In this document: piece by piece, positions 16,185 through 25,367 of the stretch
How the letters are laid out: every line of letters starts with the position of its first letter
How positions within the stretch are numbered: position 1 is the first letter of the stretch
Assembly: GCF_021049305.1 (NCBI RefSeq)
Contig: NZ_CP088081.1
Span: forward strand, 744,001 to 808,000
Length of the DNA stretch: 64,000 nt
Reading direction: 5' to 3'
DNA from: Ideonella dechloratans
GTDB lineage: Bacteria; Pseudomonadota; Gammaproteobacteria; Burkholderiales; Burkholderiaceae_C
Position numbers and translations under genes: made by a program
The notes under the pieces: generated by a model
What the model was told of the DNA's origin: nothing
Seen by the model: the letters and a program-made list of their open reading frames with translations, nothing else
Databases searched by the model: none

Positions 16185-19153
16185 AGGCTGTACTCCTGGT
16201 GTTGCAGCGTCAGGGCCGCGGTGTCCAGCAGCAGGCACTGGCGTGGGGTGGGCGTGGCCACCATGGGCACGCCGCCCACCTCGACCACCCGGTCCAGCGC
16301 GGCGCGGGTGGCGGCGTTCACGGTGATCAGCGCATCGGCGTTCTCCACACCGGTCACCGACTCGACCACCTGGTAGACCTCGCCACGGTAGAGCGGCTGG
16401 CCCAGGGCGCGTCGGCGCGGTGAGAAGGCCTCGCCCAGCGCGGCGCGCACGGCGGCCTTGACGGCCTCGGGGTCGAAGGCGTCGCTGCGCACCCGCACGG
16501 TGACGTTCAGGCCGAAGCGCTGGGTCTGCACGCCGCTGACGTTCAGGGCCACGCCGGGCAGGGCGCGGGCGGCCAGAAAGGCCTGCAGCTCGGCCGCCAG
16601 GGCCGGTGTGGGCGGCTCGCCACCGGCGGCCATCACCACCAGCTCGATGCGCTCGCTGCGCCCGCGCCCAGGCGGCAGGCGAAAGCTCGCCGCCTGCCAG
16701 ACGCTGGCATGGCCGCGCGCCAGCTGGGCGAAGTCGTCCAGCGAAACGGCCCGGTCCAGGGCCAGCAGGGTGGAGGGGCCGCGCTGGCGCAGGTCCTCGG
16801 GGGCCTCGCGGTCGGCCCCGCCACTGCTGGGCAGGGCCTGCACCAGGCCGTCGATCAGCGGGTGGGGCTTGACCAGCTGGGCCAGGGCGTCGGGCGGCAG
16901 GTTGCCCGCCAGGCCCACGCCCTGGCGGTAGCGCACCCGCACATTGTTGGCCCCGCTGGGCAGGCGCCGGCCATGGCGGCCATCGCCGAACTGCAGGCTC
17001 AGAAAGCCGTCCTGGTCCAGTCGCACCTGGTAGCGGGCCTCGGCCGGGCCGGCGTCCTTGAGGTTGGCGATGGGCTGCCAGGTCTCGCCTGCCACCGAGA
17101 GCTGCAGGTCGGCCCGCACGCCGGCGGCCATCAGCGGGTCGGCCACCCAGCTCACCTCGGCCACCGCCAGCGTGAACTGCTGCAGGTTGCGGGTGGCGTC
17201 GCCGCTGCCCAGCACGCGCTCGGGCCGGGCCACGCCATGGCCGGTCTCCACCACATTGGCGTAGAGGACCAGGTTGCCGGCCGTGCTGCCGGCCGGCAGG
17301 GCGTCGGCCAGGCGCAGGCGCTGGCCATCGGGGGCGATTTCTTCGACCGTGGTGGCCACGGCGGCGCTGCCATTGGCCACCACCACCCGCCGGTGCAGGG
17401 GCAGACTGGGCGGCAGGGGCTCGGTGTCCAGCCAGGTGCCGCTCAGCGGCGTGGTGTTGCGCTGCCAGTCCTGCACCCGGGCCTGCAGCTTGAAATGGGC
17501 GAACACCGTGCTGCGGCTGAGGAACCAGGGGCCGCCGCCGCGGTCTTCCCAGGGCTTTTCGGCGGTCAGTGTGGCCTGGGGGCGGTCCGGGTCGGCGGCC
17601 ACGCTGGCCAGGCGGGCCCAGGCCAGCTGGCCGGCGCGCATCACCACGGCCAGGTCGCCGGCGGCGGCCTGCTTGCTGGCGCTGGTCAGCAGCGCGGGAG
17701 GCAGGTGGCCTTGCACGCTGGCGTTCAGGAAGCTGTCCACCGCCCAGGCGCCGGCGCCGGGCGGCGGGGCCAGCAGGGTCTGCGGGTTGAAGAGTTCCAG
17801 CTGGGCGTCGCCAGGCACGTCGTCGGTGTCGGGGTGCCAGGTCACGCTCAGGGCGGTGTAGCCCGGGCGGTCGTCGGGCTGCAGGCGCTCGCGGCTGGTG
17901 TCCACCGGCACGTACTTGGCATGCAGGCAGCGGTAGGTGGGCCAGACCTCGCGTGTCTGGGTGCCGCTCTGCAGCTGGCTGGCATGCGAGAGCCAGAGCC
18001 CGGCCAGGCGCGACCAGTCGCCCGCCGCATAGACCAGCAGCACCACCGTGCCGTCCTCCTGCACGGTGCGGCGGCGGGTGGCTTCGGCCATGTCGGTCAG
18101 CGGTACGGTGACGGGCCGGTCCACCGTGGCGCCCAGCAGGCGCAGCGCGCCCAGGGCCTGGGTGAAGACCAGGCGGTCGGCGTGCACGGCCTTGATGCGG
18201 CGGTAGCGGGGCTTGTCGTCCACCGCCCGCACCAGCACCAGGTCGCCCGCGGCCAGGGTGCCTGAGGGCACGGCCAGCTGCAGGCTGTGGCCGGCCTCGG
18301 CCACGCCTTCGCTGGCCGGGCCGCGCGGGGCCAGCCGGTCCTTGGGCAGCAGGTGCACGAGGGTGTGGCCGGCCGTGAAGTGCAGGGCCGCGGTCTTGGG
18401 CACGGCCGGGCTGATGCTCACGCGGCTGCGCCCGTCGGGCAGGGTGAACACGCCTTCGATGCGGTGGGCCGACAGGCGCTGGAGCTGGGTGTCCTCCAGC
18501 ACCAGCGGCTCGCCGGCCTTGAGCTCGTCCACGCCGCGGTCCAGGGTCAGTGTGCTGCCGGCCAGCCAGGCCGGGTTGGCCAGGTGGTCGCGGGCGTAGA
18601 GGGTGTTGAAGGCGGCGTCGGCGGCCAGGTCGGCCAGGGTCTCGAAGACCAAGGGGGCGCCGCTGGCGGGCAGGTGCTGCACCTGCAGGCCGGCGGCCAC
18701 CGTGCCGGCCAGGCCGGGCTTGAGCAGCAGGGCCAGCGGGGTGGCGGCCGAGGCCGGCGGGCGCGGTGCCTCGTCCAGCACGGCCAGCAGGCGGCGCAGG
18801 CTGTCCCACTGGCTGGCGGTGCGCAGATAGCCCTCGTTGGCCTGGGCGTCCAGGTGCACGCCCAGCACATGGGCCGAGCGGGCGAACTGCCGCACCAGCT
18901 GCCAGAGCAGGTCGTCGGGGTCGGCGGCGTAGAGCGCGGCCAGGCGCTGCAGCCGTTCGTCCTCGGTTTCGGTGGACGGGTCGGCCGGCGGCGCGGGCAG
19001 CTGGGCCCACAGCGGCCAGCCCGGGAAGGCCTGGGCCAGGTCGTGGCGCAGCCGTTCCAGCCAGGCGGCGCCGTGGCCGTCCAGGTAGTCGAAGCGCGAG
19101 AGGCCGGCGCGGTTCCAGCGCGTCAGGTCCGGGGGCAGGGTGTTCGGGGTCAT
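16181..19153 (-). CDS. Large baseplate protein, gpJ/Afp11-like
   Basis: 990 residues. Known family: 'putative baseplate assembly protein' of eCIS and tail-like loci. The N-terminus (TRWNRAGLSRFDYLDGHGA) and the C-terminal part resemble gpJ: SLDDFAQLARGHASVWQA, VNVTVRVRS-like beta strands, and the terminal YRGEVYQVVESVTGVENAD. It would build the baseplate wedge with the 402-residue protein downstream of gp25. It starts 4 bp after the preceding stop and overlaps the next gene by 4 bp. It is about three times the length of phage P2 gpJ, as usual for eCIS Afp11 homologues. Confidence 0.82.
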   Translation of the reverse strand: MTPNTLPPDLTRWNRAGLSRFDYLDGHGAAWLERLRHDLAQAFPGWPLWAQLPAPPADPSTETEDERLQRLAALYAADPDDLLWQLVRQFARSAHVLGVHLDAQANEGYLRTASQWDSLRRLLAVLDEAPRPPASAATPLALLLKPGLAGTVAAGLQVQHLPASGAPLVFETLADLAADAAFNTLYARDHLANPAWLAGSTLTLDRGVDELKAGEPLVLEDTQLQRLSAHRIEGVFTLPDGRSRVSISPAVPKTAALHFTAGHTLVHLLPKDRLAPRGPASEGVAEAGHSLQLAVPSGTLAAGDLVLVRAVDDKPRYRRIKAVHADRLVFTQALGALRLLGATVDRPVTVPLTDMAEATRRRTVQEDGTVVLLVYAAGDWSRLAGLWLSHASQLQSGTQTREVWPTYRCLHAKYVPVDTSRERLQPDDRPGYTALSVTWHPDTDDVPGDAQLELFNPQTLLAPPPGAGAWAVDSFLNASVQGHLPPALLTSASKQAAAGDLAVVMRAGQLAWARLASVAADPDRPQATLTAEKPWEDRGGGPWFLSRSTVFAHFKLQARVQDWQRNTTPLSGTWLDTEPLPPSLPLHRRVVVANGSAAVATTVEEIAPDGQRLRLADALPAGSTAGNLVLYANVVETGHGVARPERVLGSGDATRNLQQFTLAVAEVSWVADPLMAAGVRADLQLSVAGETWQPIANLKDAGPAEARYQVRLDQDGFLSLQFGDGRHGRRLPSGANNVRVRYRQGVGLAGNLPPDALAQLVKPHPLIDGLVQALPSSGGADREAPEDLRQRGPSTLLALDRAVSLDDFAQLARGHASVWQAASFRLPPGRGRSERIELVVMAAGGEPPTPALAAELQAFLAARALPGVALNVSGVQTQRFGLNVTVRVRSDAFDPEAVKAAVRAALGEAFSPRRRALGQPLYRGEVYQVVESVTGVENADALITVNAATRAALDRVVEVGGVPMVATPTPRQCLLLDTAALTLQHQEYSL

Positions 19154-19157
19154 GGCC

Positions 19158-20366
19158 TCAGCCCTTGCGTCCGCCGTTCAGGCGCAGTGTGTAGAAGCCG
19201 CGCTGCGGCCGGTTGGGCAGGTTGTCGCAGACGGCGATCTCCAGCCCTTCCAGGGCGATGCGGCCGCTGGCCGATTCGTCGGGGTAGCGGTCGCCCAGGC
19301 GCTTGAAGCGGTTGATGCAGACGTTCTGCACCCCGTCCAGGGCCATCAGCGCCTGGTAGAGGTCGCTGGCCCAGAGGTCCTCGCCAAAGCGCAGCCGGCC
19401 CGGCGCGAAGAAGCCGCCCGGGCCGGTGCCCAGGGCCCGTTCCACCGCGCGCCGCAACTCGGACTGGAAGTAGTCCGGGTCCACCTGGATGGCCAGGCCC
19501 AGCACGATGCCGACCTCCACCGCGCGTTCCAGCACCACCTCCTGGCCCACCATGCGCCAGTCCTCCAGATAGGGGTAGAGCACGCTGCGCACGCTGGGCC
19601 GCAGCGCCCGCGCGGGTAGGGCCAGGCCCAGCTCGGCGTGGAAGGCCACGGTCTCGGCCCAGACCGCGTCGTTGAGCGCATCGGTGGCCACGCCCTTGTC
19701 GATGGGCTCGTCCAGGTCCAGCAGGGCCCAGGGCACCACGGCCACATGCACGGTGGTCCAGCTGCCGTCCCAGCGTTCCCAGGCGTGGGCGCGCAGCACC
19801 AGGGGGTGGTCCTCCAGGCGGGCGGCGTAGTCGTCCACCGTGACCATGCGGTGCTGGTCGTGCACCGCGCGCGGGCCGTCCAGCCGGGCCTGGTCCATCT
19901 TCTCCGGGTGGTCCAACCACCAGGCGTCGAAGCGCTGGGCGTCGCTGCGGGTGTCGCCCGCGGCCGGCGGGGCGTCGAAGGGCGGCAGGCCCAGGCGCTG
20001 CGCCCGGCCCAGCACGTCATCGCCGATCAGGCTCAGCCAGCGGCGCACCGAGGCGGGTTGGCGCGCGGTCTCCAGCCAGCCCTCGGCGGCGGCGCGGTCC
20101 ATGGCGTCGGAGAGCTGGTCCAGCGCGCAGGCCAGCACCTCCACCAGGGCCACCTCCACATCGGCCGGGGTCCAGCGGCTGCGCTCGGGGTAGCGCGCGG
20201 CCAGCTCCTGCAGCATGAACAGGCGAAAGCCGTCGTAGTCGCGCTGGTCCCAGTCGAAGTCGTCGCCCAGCGCGGGCAGCAGGTCCGGCAGGTCCACCTG
20301 GCGCTGGCCGCAATCCGGGCAGCAGCCCAGGCCGTACTGCACGACGGGGGTCGGGTCCTGGGCCAT
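19158..20366 (-). CDS. Baseplate wedge-like protein with N-terminal CPxC motif
   Basis: 402 residues. The first 20 residues contain CCPDCGQ, a half zinc-knuckle. The rest (FRLFMLQELAARYPERSRW, DLASPDDVEVALVEVLAC-like helical region, a central beta domain and the C-terminal GVQNVCINRFKRLGDRYPDES) fits a baseplate J-like family placed between gp25 and Afp11 in tail-like clusters. Its start follows the gp25 stop by one base, so the two are coupled. I infer a structural role in the wedge. The function of the Cys pair is unknown; a partner with two such pairs is encoded at 27460-28311. Confidence 0.7.
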   Translation of the reverse strand: MAQDPTPVVQYGLGCCPDCGQRQVDLPDLLPALGDDFDWDQRDYDGFRLFMLQELAARYPERSRWTPADVEVALVEVLACALDQLSDAMDRAAAEGWLETARQPASVRRWLSLIGDDVLGRAQRLGLPPFDAPPAAGDTRSDAQRFDAWWLDHPEKMDQARLDGPRAVHDQHRMVTVDDYAARLEDHPLVLRAHAWERWDGSWTTVHVAVVPWALLDLDEPIDKGVATDALNDAVWAETVAFHAELGLALPARALRPSVRSVLYPYLEDWRMVGQEVVLERAVEVGIVLGLAIQVDPDYFQSELRRAVERALGTGPGGFFAPGRLRFGEDLWASDLYQALMALDGVQNVCINRFKRLGDRYPDESASGRIALEGLEIAVCDNLPNRPQRGFYTLRLNGGRKG

Positions 20367-20367
20367 G

Positions 20368-20754
20368 TCAGGCGCTCTGCAAGGTGAAAGTCTGGCTGTC
20401 GCGGTGGCCGATGGCCGCCAGCGTGTAGGCCACGCGGATCTGCAGCGTGGCGTCCTCGCCGTCGACCTCGACCTCCAGGCTGCGCGGGTCCACCTCGCCC
20501 TGCAGGGCCTCGGCCAGCGAGGCCAGCAGGCGCCGCCGCGTGACCTGCCACATCGGCGAGTCGTTGGGCTCGAAGACCAGGGCCTTCACCCCGGCGCCGA
20601 ACTCGGGCCGGAACACCCGCTCGCCCGGCAGCGTGAACAGCACCTGCTCGATCTGGTGGCGGATGTGGGCGCTGCGCTCGGCCAGCACGGGGCCGGCCGT
20701 GCCCACGCGCAGCGGGAAGGCCAGGTAGGGCGGGTCGACCAGTCGGCGGGCCAT
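20368..20754 (-). CDS. GPW/gp25-family baseplate wedge protein
   Basis: 128 residues, the usual length for the gp25/GPW family. Characteristic features are HIRHQIEQVLFTLPGERVF, PEFGAGVKALVFEPND and the acidic lysozyme-like EPN core. This is the conserved wedge subunit (Afp9/TssE-like) that joins the baseplate to the sheath. It lies between the spike gene and the 402-residue baseplate gene. Confidence 0.9.
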   Translation of the reverse strand: MARRLVDPPYLAFPLRVGTAGPVLAERSAHIRHQIEQVLFTLPGERVFRPEFGAGVKALVFEPNDSPMWQVTRRRLLASLAEALQGEVDPRSLEVEVDGEDATLQIRVAYTLAAIGHRDSQTFTLQSA

Positions 20755-20787
20755 GGGGTGTCTCCTGGGGTGTCGCGGTGCCGCCGC

Positions 20788-21606
20788 TCAGGCGGTCGTC
20801 ACCTTGGTGGACAGGCTGCTCATCTCGCCCTGCGGGATGGGCGGGCCCGAGGGGCCCATCGCGGTGGGGTGCACATGGGTGGCGAACAGGGTGAGGAAGC
20901 TGGTGCCCTTGATCACCGGCTCACCGCCCGAGCCACCGAGGGCGACCTGGCTGCCTTCGAGCGTGATGACGGCGCTGGCGCTGACCTTGACGCCCGAGGC
21001 GCTCATCTCGACGGTGTTGCCGTTGGCGTCTTCCAGCTTGGCGCCGCTGCTGTCCAGCGTGAGGGTGTTGCCGTTGGCGTCCTGCAGCACCACCTTGCCG
21101 TTCTTCGCGTCCAGCGTCAGCGTGGCGCCGGCCTGGTCGGTCAGGGCCAGGTTGCCGTCCTTGTTCATCTCCAGCTGGGCGCCGCCCAGGTGGGCCAGCA
21201 GCACGTCCTCGTCGCCGGACTTGTCCTCCAGCAGCAGGGTGTGGCCCTGGGGGCTGCGCAGCAGCGTGGTGGTGGGCGGGTCCTGCACCTCGGGGGGGAT
21301 GTCGCCCGCGGCCTGCCAGAAGGTGCCGGTCCAGATCGGGTGGTCCAGGCTGCCGCCCTCGAACTCCACCCAGAGCTGGGCGCCCACCTGGGGCACGGCG
21401 AAGAAGCCCTGGTTGGACAGGCCGCCGCAGGGCAGGCAGGGCAGGGCCCAGTCGGTCTCGGCCTCGCCCAGCAGGGCCGGCACGCGCAGCTTCACGCGGG
21501 CCATCTTCTGCGGGTCCTGGTTGTCCACCACGAAGCCGCGGTACTTGCCCCAGGCGCGGCGCTGGGCGTCCCGCTGGGCGATCTGTTGCAGCAGGGCGTC
21601 TTGCAT
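20788..21606 (-). CDS. gp5/VgrG-type spike protein (C-terminal half of an Afp8-like module)
   Basis: 272 residues. The OB-fold part (KYRGFVVDNQDPQKMARVKL, LPCLPCGGLSNQGFFAVPQV, GAQLWVEFEGG) is followed by a beta-helix of short repeats (LEMNKDGNLALTD, KVVLQDANGNTLTLDSSG, KLEDANGNTVEMSASG) that forms the trimeric needle. The end (FATHVHPTAMGPSGPPIPQG) resembles a PAAR-like tip segment. The start codon overlaps the stop of the gpD-like gene (TGATG). In Afp8 and VgrG the hub and spike are one chain; here they are two genes. The protein would puncture the target envelope. Confidence 0.88.
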   Translation of the reverse strand: MQDALLQQIAQRDAQRRAWGKYRGFVVDNQDPQKMARVKLRVPALLGEAETDWALPCLPCGGLSNQGFFAVPQVGAQLWVEFEGGSLDHPIWTGTFWQAAGDIPPEVQDPPTTTLLRSPQGHTLLLEDKSGDEDVLLAHLGGAQLEMNKDGNLALTDQAGATLTLDAKNGKVVLQDANGNTLTLDSSGAKLEDANGNTVEMSASGVKVSASAVITLEGSQVALGGSGGEPVIKGTSFLTLFATHVHPTAMGPSGPPIPQGEMSSLSTKVTTA

Positions 21607-22754
21607 CACAGCACCTGGGCCAGCACGCCGCCCAGGCCGGGCAGCGCACCGAGGTTGTCGCCCAGGGCGTTGCGCAACAGCGTGAAGCGCTGGCGGTAGC
21701 CCTGGGGGTTGAAGGTGTGGGTCACGGTGTCCACGTAGTAGGTGCCGGAGAGCCAGTCGCCCAAGCCATCCACACCCACCGGCAGGCCGGCCTGCAGCAC
21801 ATGGCCGTAGAGCGTGCCGTCGAGCTCGCCCTCGGCATGCACGCGCTGGATGTCGAGTTCGTTGGCCTTCTGCTGCGCCAGGGCCTGCAGGCGGTTGGCG
21901 TCGGCGCCGGCCTCGGCCTGCAAACGCCAGACGAAAGGCTCCAGCCCGGCCGCGCGGCTGTCGGCCCGCTGGCGGCCCAGCACCGTCAGGTTCGGGTCCA
22001 CCGTGGTCGGGCTCACGCCATCGCCGCTCTCGGCCGGGGCGTCGTAGGCCACGGCATCGGCCTGGTGGCCGTTGACCTGGGCGGTCAGCGACAGACAGTT
22101 GGTGTCCGCGCCAGCGTAGATCAGCAAGGTGTCCTGCGGGTCGGCGTCCAGCCGCATGGGGCCGAAGTACACCAGGCCCTCGCGGAAGATCAGCTCGTAG
22201 CCGTTGAACTCGGCACGCGACTTCAGGAACTTGATGTCGGTGTCGTCCTGGGCGATGCCCACCAGCCGGTCCTGCCCACCTTCGTTCTTGGGGTGGGGCA
22301 AGAGGCCGTAGCCGGAGAGGATCTCCATGAGCAGCAGGCGGTCGCTGCTGGGCAGGGTGCTGCTGCCCCAGGTCTTGCGGTGGTGTTCGCGGTCCAGGCG
22401 GATGGAGTCGTCCTGGCATTCGACCCGCACCTGGGCGGCGCCGGCGTCCTGCGGGGTGTCGAGCTTGACCTCGCGGATGTAGCCGCGCATCACCTCCTCG
22501 GTGCGGTGGCCGAAGGCGGCGTGGATCTCCACCGGGGCCCAGGGCGTCAGCAGCTCGGCGTCCTGCACCGTCCAGCGGCCCAGCTCGTCGCGCCGGGTCT
22601 CGAAGGTGAGCGAGGCGGTGGCGGCCTCGGCGCGGCCGCACTGCACCGTGATCTCCAGCAGAAAGGGGTAGAGCGCCGTGATCTCCTGGCCGTTCACCTT
22701 GACCAGGCACTCGGCGGGCGCGCGTTCCTTGGCGGAGAGAAAGTCGAGCAGCAT
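21606..22754 (-). CDS. Phage late control gene D (gpD)/VgrG-hub protein
   Basis: 382 residues. The N-terminal LSAKERAPAECLVKVNGQ and EEVMRGYIREVKLD, a central domain with GYELIFREGLVYFG, and a C-terminal segment ending in GTYYVDTVTHTFNPQGYRQRF are typical of gpD/gp27-like hubs. It forms the trimeric ring between inner tube and spike. I use the ATG at 22754 (MLLDFLSAKE), with a purine-rich GGAGCC upstream, because the longer open frame lacks homology. It is translationally coupled to the spike gene (TGATG). Confidence 0.87.
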   Translation of the reverse strand: MLLDFLSAKERAPAECLVKVNGQEITALYPFLLEITVQCGRAEAATASLTFETRRDELGRWTVQDAELLTPWAPVEIHAAFGHRTEEVMRGYIREVKLDTPQDAGAAQVRVECQDDSIRLDREHHRKTWGSSTLPSSDRLLLMEILSGYGLLPHPKNEGGQDRLVGIAQDDTDIKFLKSRAEFNGYELIFREGLVYFGPMRLDADPQDTLLIYAGADTNCLSLTAQVNGHQADAVAYDAPAESGDGVSPTTVDPNLTVLGRQRADSRAAGLEPFVWRLQAEAGADANRLQALAQQKANELDIQRVHAEGELDGTLYGHVLQAGLPVGVDGLGDWLSGTYYVDTVTHTFNPQGYRQRFTLLRNALGDNLGALPGLGGVLAQVL

Positions 22755-22774
22755 GGCAGGCTCCGTTCCCGCCC

Positions 22775-23065
22775 TCAGTCCCGCGCCCGCGGGATCAGGA
22801 TGACCTCGCCAGCGCGGGCGCGCATCGACAGCAACGCCGCGTCGTCCAGGTCGGGGTTGGCGTCCAGGATGCGCCACCACAGCCGCGGGTCGTTGTAGTA
22901 GTGGCCGGCCAGCAGGTCCAGGCGGTCGCCCTCGCGCACCACATGCTCGATCACGCCGGGGGCCGGGCCGATCTCGCGGGCGCGGGTGCCCTTGCAGCGC
23001 AGGCTGCCGTCGGCCGCGGGCTCGAAGCGGCGGGCGTCCTGGTAGCGGGAGTGTTTCAGGAACAT
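22775..23065 (-). CDS. LysM-domain tail protein (C-terminal half of an Afp7-like module)
   Basis: 96 residues. IEHVVREGDRLDLLAGHYYND, RLWWRILDANPD and the ending GEVILIPR are a LysM domain of the tail-protein X type. In Afp/PVC the tube-initiation protein Afp7 carries this LysM at its C-terminus; here it is a separate gene whose ATG overlaps the upstream stop (TGATG). It is expected to sit at the tube/baseplate junction. Confidence 0.87.
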   Translation of the reverse strand: MFLKHSRYQDARRFEPAADGSLRCKGTRAREIGPAPGVIEHVVREGDRLDLLAGHYYNDPRLWWRILDANPDLDDAALLSMRARAGEVILIPRARD

Positions 23066-23718
23066 CAGAACAGCCCTCCGATGGCGGCCCCGGCGGTGCG
23101 GCCGGTGTTCAGGCCCGAGCCGATGAACTGCTGCAGCTTCTCGGCCTCGTAGAAGGGGTTGTTGCCCTCGATCACCTGCAGGCCCAGCTTGAGCGTGGCG
23201 CGGTAGGGCACCAGGTTGGGCAGGTGGGCCGATTCGGTGACCTCGATGCTCTTGAGGAAGACCGGCAGGATGTGCCGGCCCCAGACCCACAGCAGCACCG
23301 ACGCGCATTGCGCGCGCTGGAAGGCGCGTTGCCCGCCCAGGCCCAGGCTGGCCAGCACCTGCAGACCGCCGGGGCCCTGGGTCTTGGGCTCGACCATGCT
23401 GCGCAGCGTGTCCAGCTCGGGCTGGATGCCGAACTCGGTGGCGATGGGCTCGCCGTCGTTCAGGCGGTCGGTGGCGTCCAGCAGGATCTCCAGATCGAAG
23501 CTCTCGGGCTCCACCGCCACACCCTGGGCCACGCGGGCGGTTTCGGTGGGCAGGGCGAAGTCGTAGCCGCCACGGGTGGCCGGGGTGCTGCCCAGGGTCA
23601 GGGTGACGCTGCGGTTGCGGGTCAGGGTCTGCGGGTTGAAGTCGAAGGCCAGCACCAGCGGGGGCAGGGCCAGCGCGTACTCGACCAGGAAGCCGCGGAT
23701 GGGAGAGAGCAGGGGCAT
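23065..23718 (-). CDS. CIS tube-initiation protein (Afp7 N-terminal domain-like)
   Basis: 217 residues. LVLAFDFNPQTLTRNRS, DLEILLDATDRLNDGEP and PVFLKSIEVTESAHLPNLVP are diagnostic for the contractile-injection-system tube protein N-terminal domain (the adaptor that starts inner-tube polymerisation on the hub). The domain ends at the length where Afp7 would continue into LysM, which is provided here by the next gene. A Gly/Ala-rich C-terminal tail follows. Confidence 0.87.
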   Translation of the reverse strand: MPLLSPIRGFLVEYALALPPLVLAFDFNPQTLTRNRSVTLTLGSTPATRGGYDFALPTETARVAQGVAVEPESFDLEILLDATDRLNDGEPIATEFGIQPELDTLRSMVEPKTQGPGGLQVLASLGLGGQRAFQRAQCASVLLWVWGRHILPVFLKSIEVTESAHLPNLVPYRATLKLGLQVIEGNNPFYEAEKLQQFIGSGLNTGRTAGAAIGGLF

Positions 23719-23733
23719 GGGGCGGGCTCCGGG

Positions 23734-24018
23734 TCAGCGGGCGGAGCCGCCGGCAAGGGGTGAAGCCGCCAGGGCGCTGTGCACCTGGACCGTGACGGCC
23801 TGGGCCAGGCGCTGGGCGATGGCGGCGTCGCTGTGGCCGGTCTGCACCGCCAGGGGTGGCAGCTGCAGGGCGGGCAGGGCCGCGTTGTGCGCCAGGCGCA
23901 GGCCGCCCAGGTGCTCGGGCCGGGCCAGGGCATCGCCCAGCAGGCGGGCGATGCGCGGCGCCCGGGCCTCGAAGCCGGCGGGCAGCTGCAGTGCCAGGTG
24001 GTCGATCTCAAGCCTCAT
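23734..24018 (-). CDS. Small eCIS-cluster protein of unknown function
   Basis: 94 residues, mostly helical, Ala/Leu/Arg-rich (ALQLPAGFEARAPRIARLL). No catalytic motif, signal peptide or membrane segment. It starts inside the last 11 bases of the AAA+ ATPase gene, so the two are translationally coupled, and ends 15 bp before the tube-initiation gene. A small adaptor or assembly factor for the ATPase is possible but unproven. Confidence 0.6.
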   Translation of the reverse strand: MRLEIDHLALQLPAGFEARAPRIARLLGDALARPEHLGGLRLAHNAALPALQLPPLAVQTGHSDAAIAQRLAQAVTVQVHSALAASPLAGGSAR

Positions 24019-25354
24019 CGCGCAGCTCCGGGGGCAGGTGGCGGGCCAGTGGGCCCAGGTCCTGGGGCGAGAGTTCGCGCCCCTCCTTGGCCAGCTCGCG
24101 CCAGACGGCATGCGCCACATGGCCCAGGCCGATGGGCTGGCCCTGGGCGGCGGCCAGGAAGGCCGCGTGCAGGGCCGCGTTGCGGATGCTGCCCCCGCTG
24201 AGGGCCACGGCCTCGCCCAGCAGGACCGGGTCCAGGTCGGCGCTGCGCGGGGCCTGCGGCGGCAGCAGGCGGCGCCACAGCTCGGCGCGGGCCGGCGCAT
24301 CGGGCCGGGGGAACTCCACCACCATCTGGAAGCGGCGGGTGAAGGCCGGGTCCAGCTGCTTGCGCAGGTTGGTGGTCAGGATGCAGGGGCCGTCGTGGGC
24401 CTCGATGCGGGTCAGCAGGTGGCTGACCTCCAGGTTGGCGTAGCGGTCGCGGGCCTCCTTCACCTCGCCGCGCTTGGCGAACAGTGCATCGGCCTCATCG
24501 AACTGCAGCACCATGGGCTGGCCCTCGGCGGCGTCGAACAGGCGGTTGAGGTTCTGCTCGGTCTCGCCCACGTACTTGCTGACCAGGCGGCCCAGGTCCA
24601 CCCGGTACAGGCGCCAGCCCAGGGCGCTGGCGATGACGCTGGCGGCCAGGGTCTTGCCGGTGCCCGAGGGGCCGGCGAACAGGGCCACCGGCCCGCCGTG
24701 GGCCCGGCCGCCCCAGCGGCCCACCACGGTGTCGCGCTGGGTGATCCACAGCAGGAACTCCTGCAGCATGGCCAGGCGGCTGGCCGGCAGCACCAGGTCG
24801 TCCCAGCCGGCATGGCCGGGCACCGGGCTGGCGCCGGGCGGGGGCGTGGGCTCGGCCGGCCGGCCGCAGACCCGGGCCAACAGGGCCGGCGTGGCGCGCA
24901 GGGGCTGGTAAGGGTCGTCGGCCTCCAGCCGCAGCCAGCCCAGGCGGCGCAGCGGGGCCTCGGGCGCCAGGGCGCGGCGCAGCCATTCGGCCTGGCTGGC
25001 GTCCAGGGCCAGCAGCTCCTGCACCAGGGCGCGGCTGGCCCAGGGCTGGGTGGCGCCCGGCTGCAGGCCCTGGAAGGCCCAGCCCAGGCGCGGCTCCAGC
25101 TCGGGGGCCAGGGCGCAGACCAGGGCGTCCAGTTCCACCGGCTCCAGGGTGTGGCCCAGCAGGGCGGCCCAGGGGCCGTCGGGCGCGCGCAGCGCATCCA
25201 CCTGGGCCTGCTGGGCGCGCAGCGGGGCCAGCTCGGCCTCACCCAGGGTCTGGCCGGCGCGCTGGCGCGACAGGCAGGCGACCAGCGTGTCCAGGCGCTG
25301 CCATTCCGGGTCCAGCACGGCCAGCAGGGGCAGGTCGGGGCGCGGGGCGTTCAT
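24008..25354 (-). CDS. eCIS AAA+ ATPase (Afp15-like)
   Basis: 448 residues. A helical N-terminal ~180 residues precede a single AAA+ module: Walker A GPSGTGKT near residue 230, Walker B VLQFDEADALF, sensor 1 ILTTN and an arginine finger region TRRFQMVVEF. This is the ATPase found in nearly all eCIS loci (Afp15), thought to assist particle assembly or cargo handling. It has only one AAA domain, unlike the double-ring ClpV of type VI secretion. Coupled by overlap to the downstream 94-residue protein. Confidence 0.9.
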   Translation of the reverse strand: MNAPRPDLPLLAVLDPEWQRLDTLVACLSRQRAGQTLGEAELAPLRAQQAQVDALRAPDGPWAALLGHTLEPVELDALVCALAPELEPRLGWAFQGLQPGATQPWASRALVQELLALDASQAEWLRRALAPEAPLRRLGWLRLEADDPYQPLRATPALLARVCGRPAEPTPPPGASPVPGHAGWDDLVLPASRLAMLQEFLLWITQRDTVVGRWGGRAHGGPVALFAGPSGTGKTLAASVIASALGWRLYRVDLGRLVSKYVGETEQNLNRLFDAAEGQPMVLQFDEADALFAKRGEVKEARDRYANLEVSHLLTRIEAHDGPCILTTNLRKQLDPAFTRRFQMVVEFPRPDAPARAELWRRLLPPQAPRSADLDPVLLGEAVALSGGSIRNAALHAAFLAAAQGQPIGLGHVAHAVWRELAKEGRELSPQDLGPLARHLPPELRDEA

Positions 25355-25367
25355 GGTCGGGCTCCGC

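Noticed and set aside
14523..19010. A single leftward open frame spanning two baseplate genes
   Set aside because: Only its 3' part (from the GTG at 16184) has tail-protein similarity; the rest is the wrong frame of the 990-residue protein.
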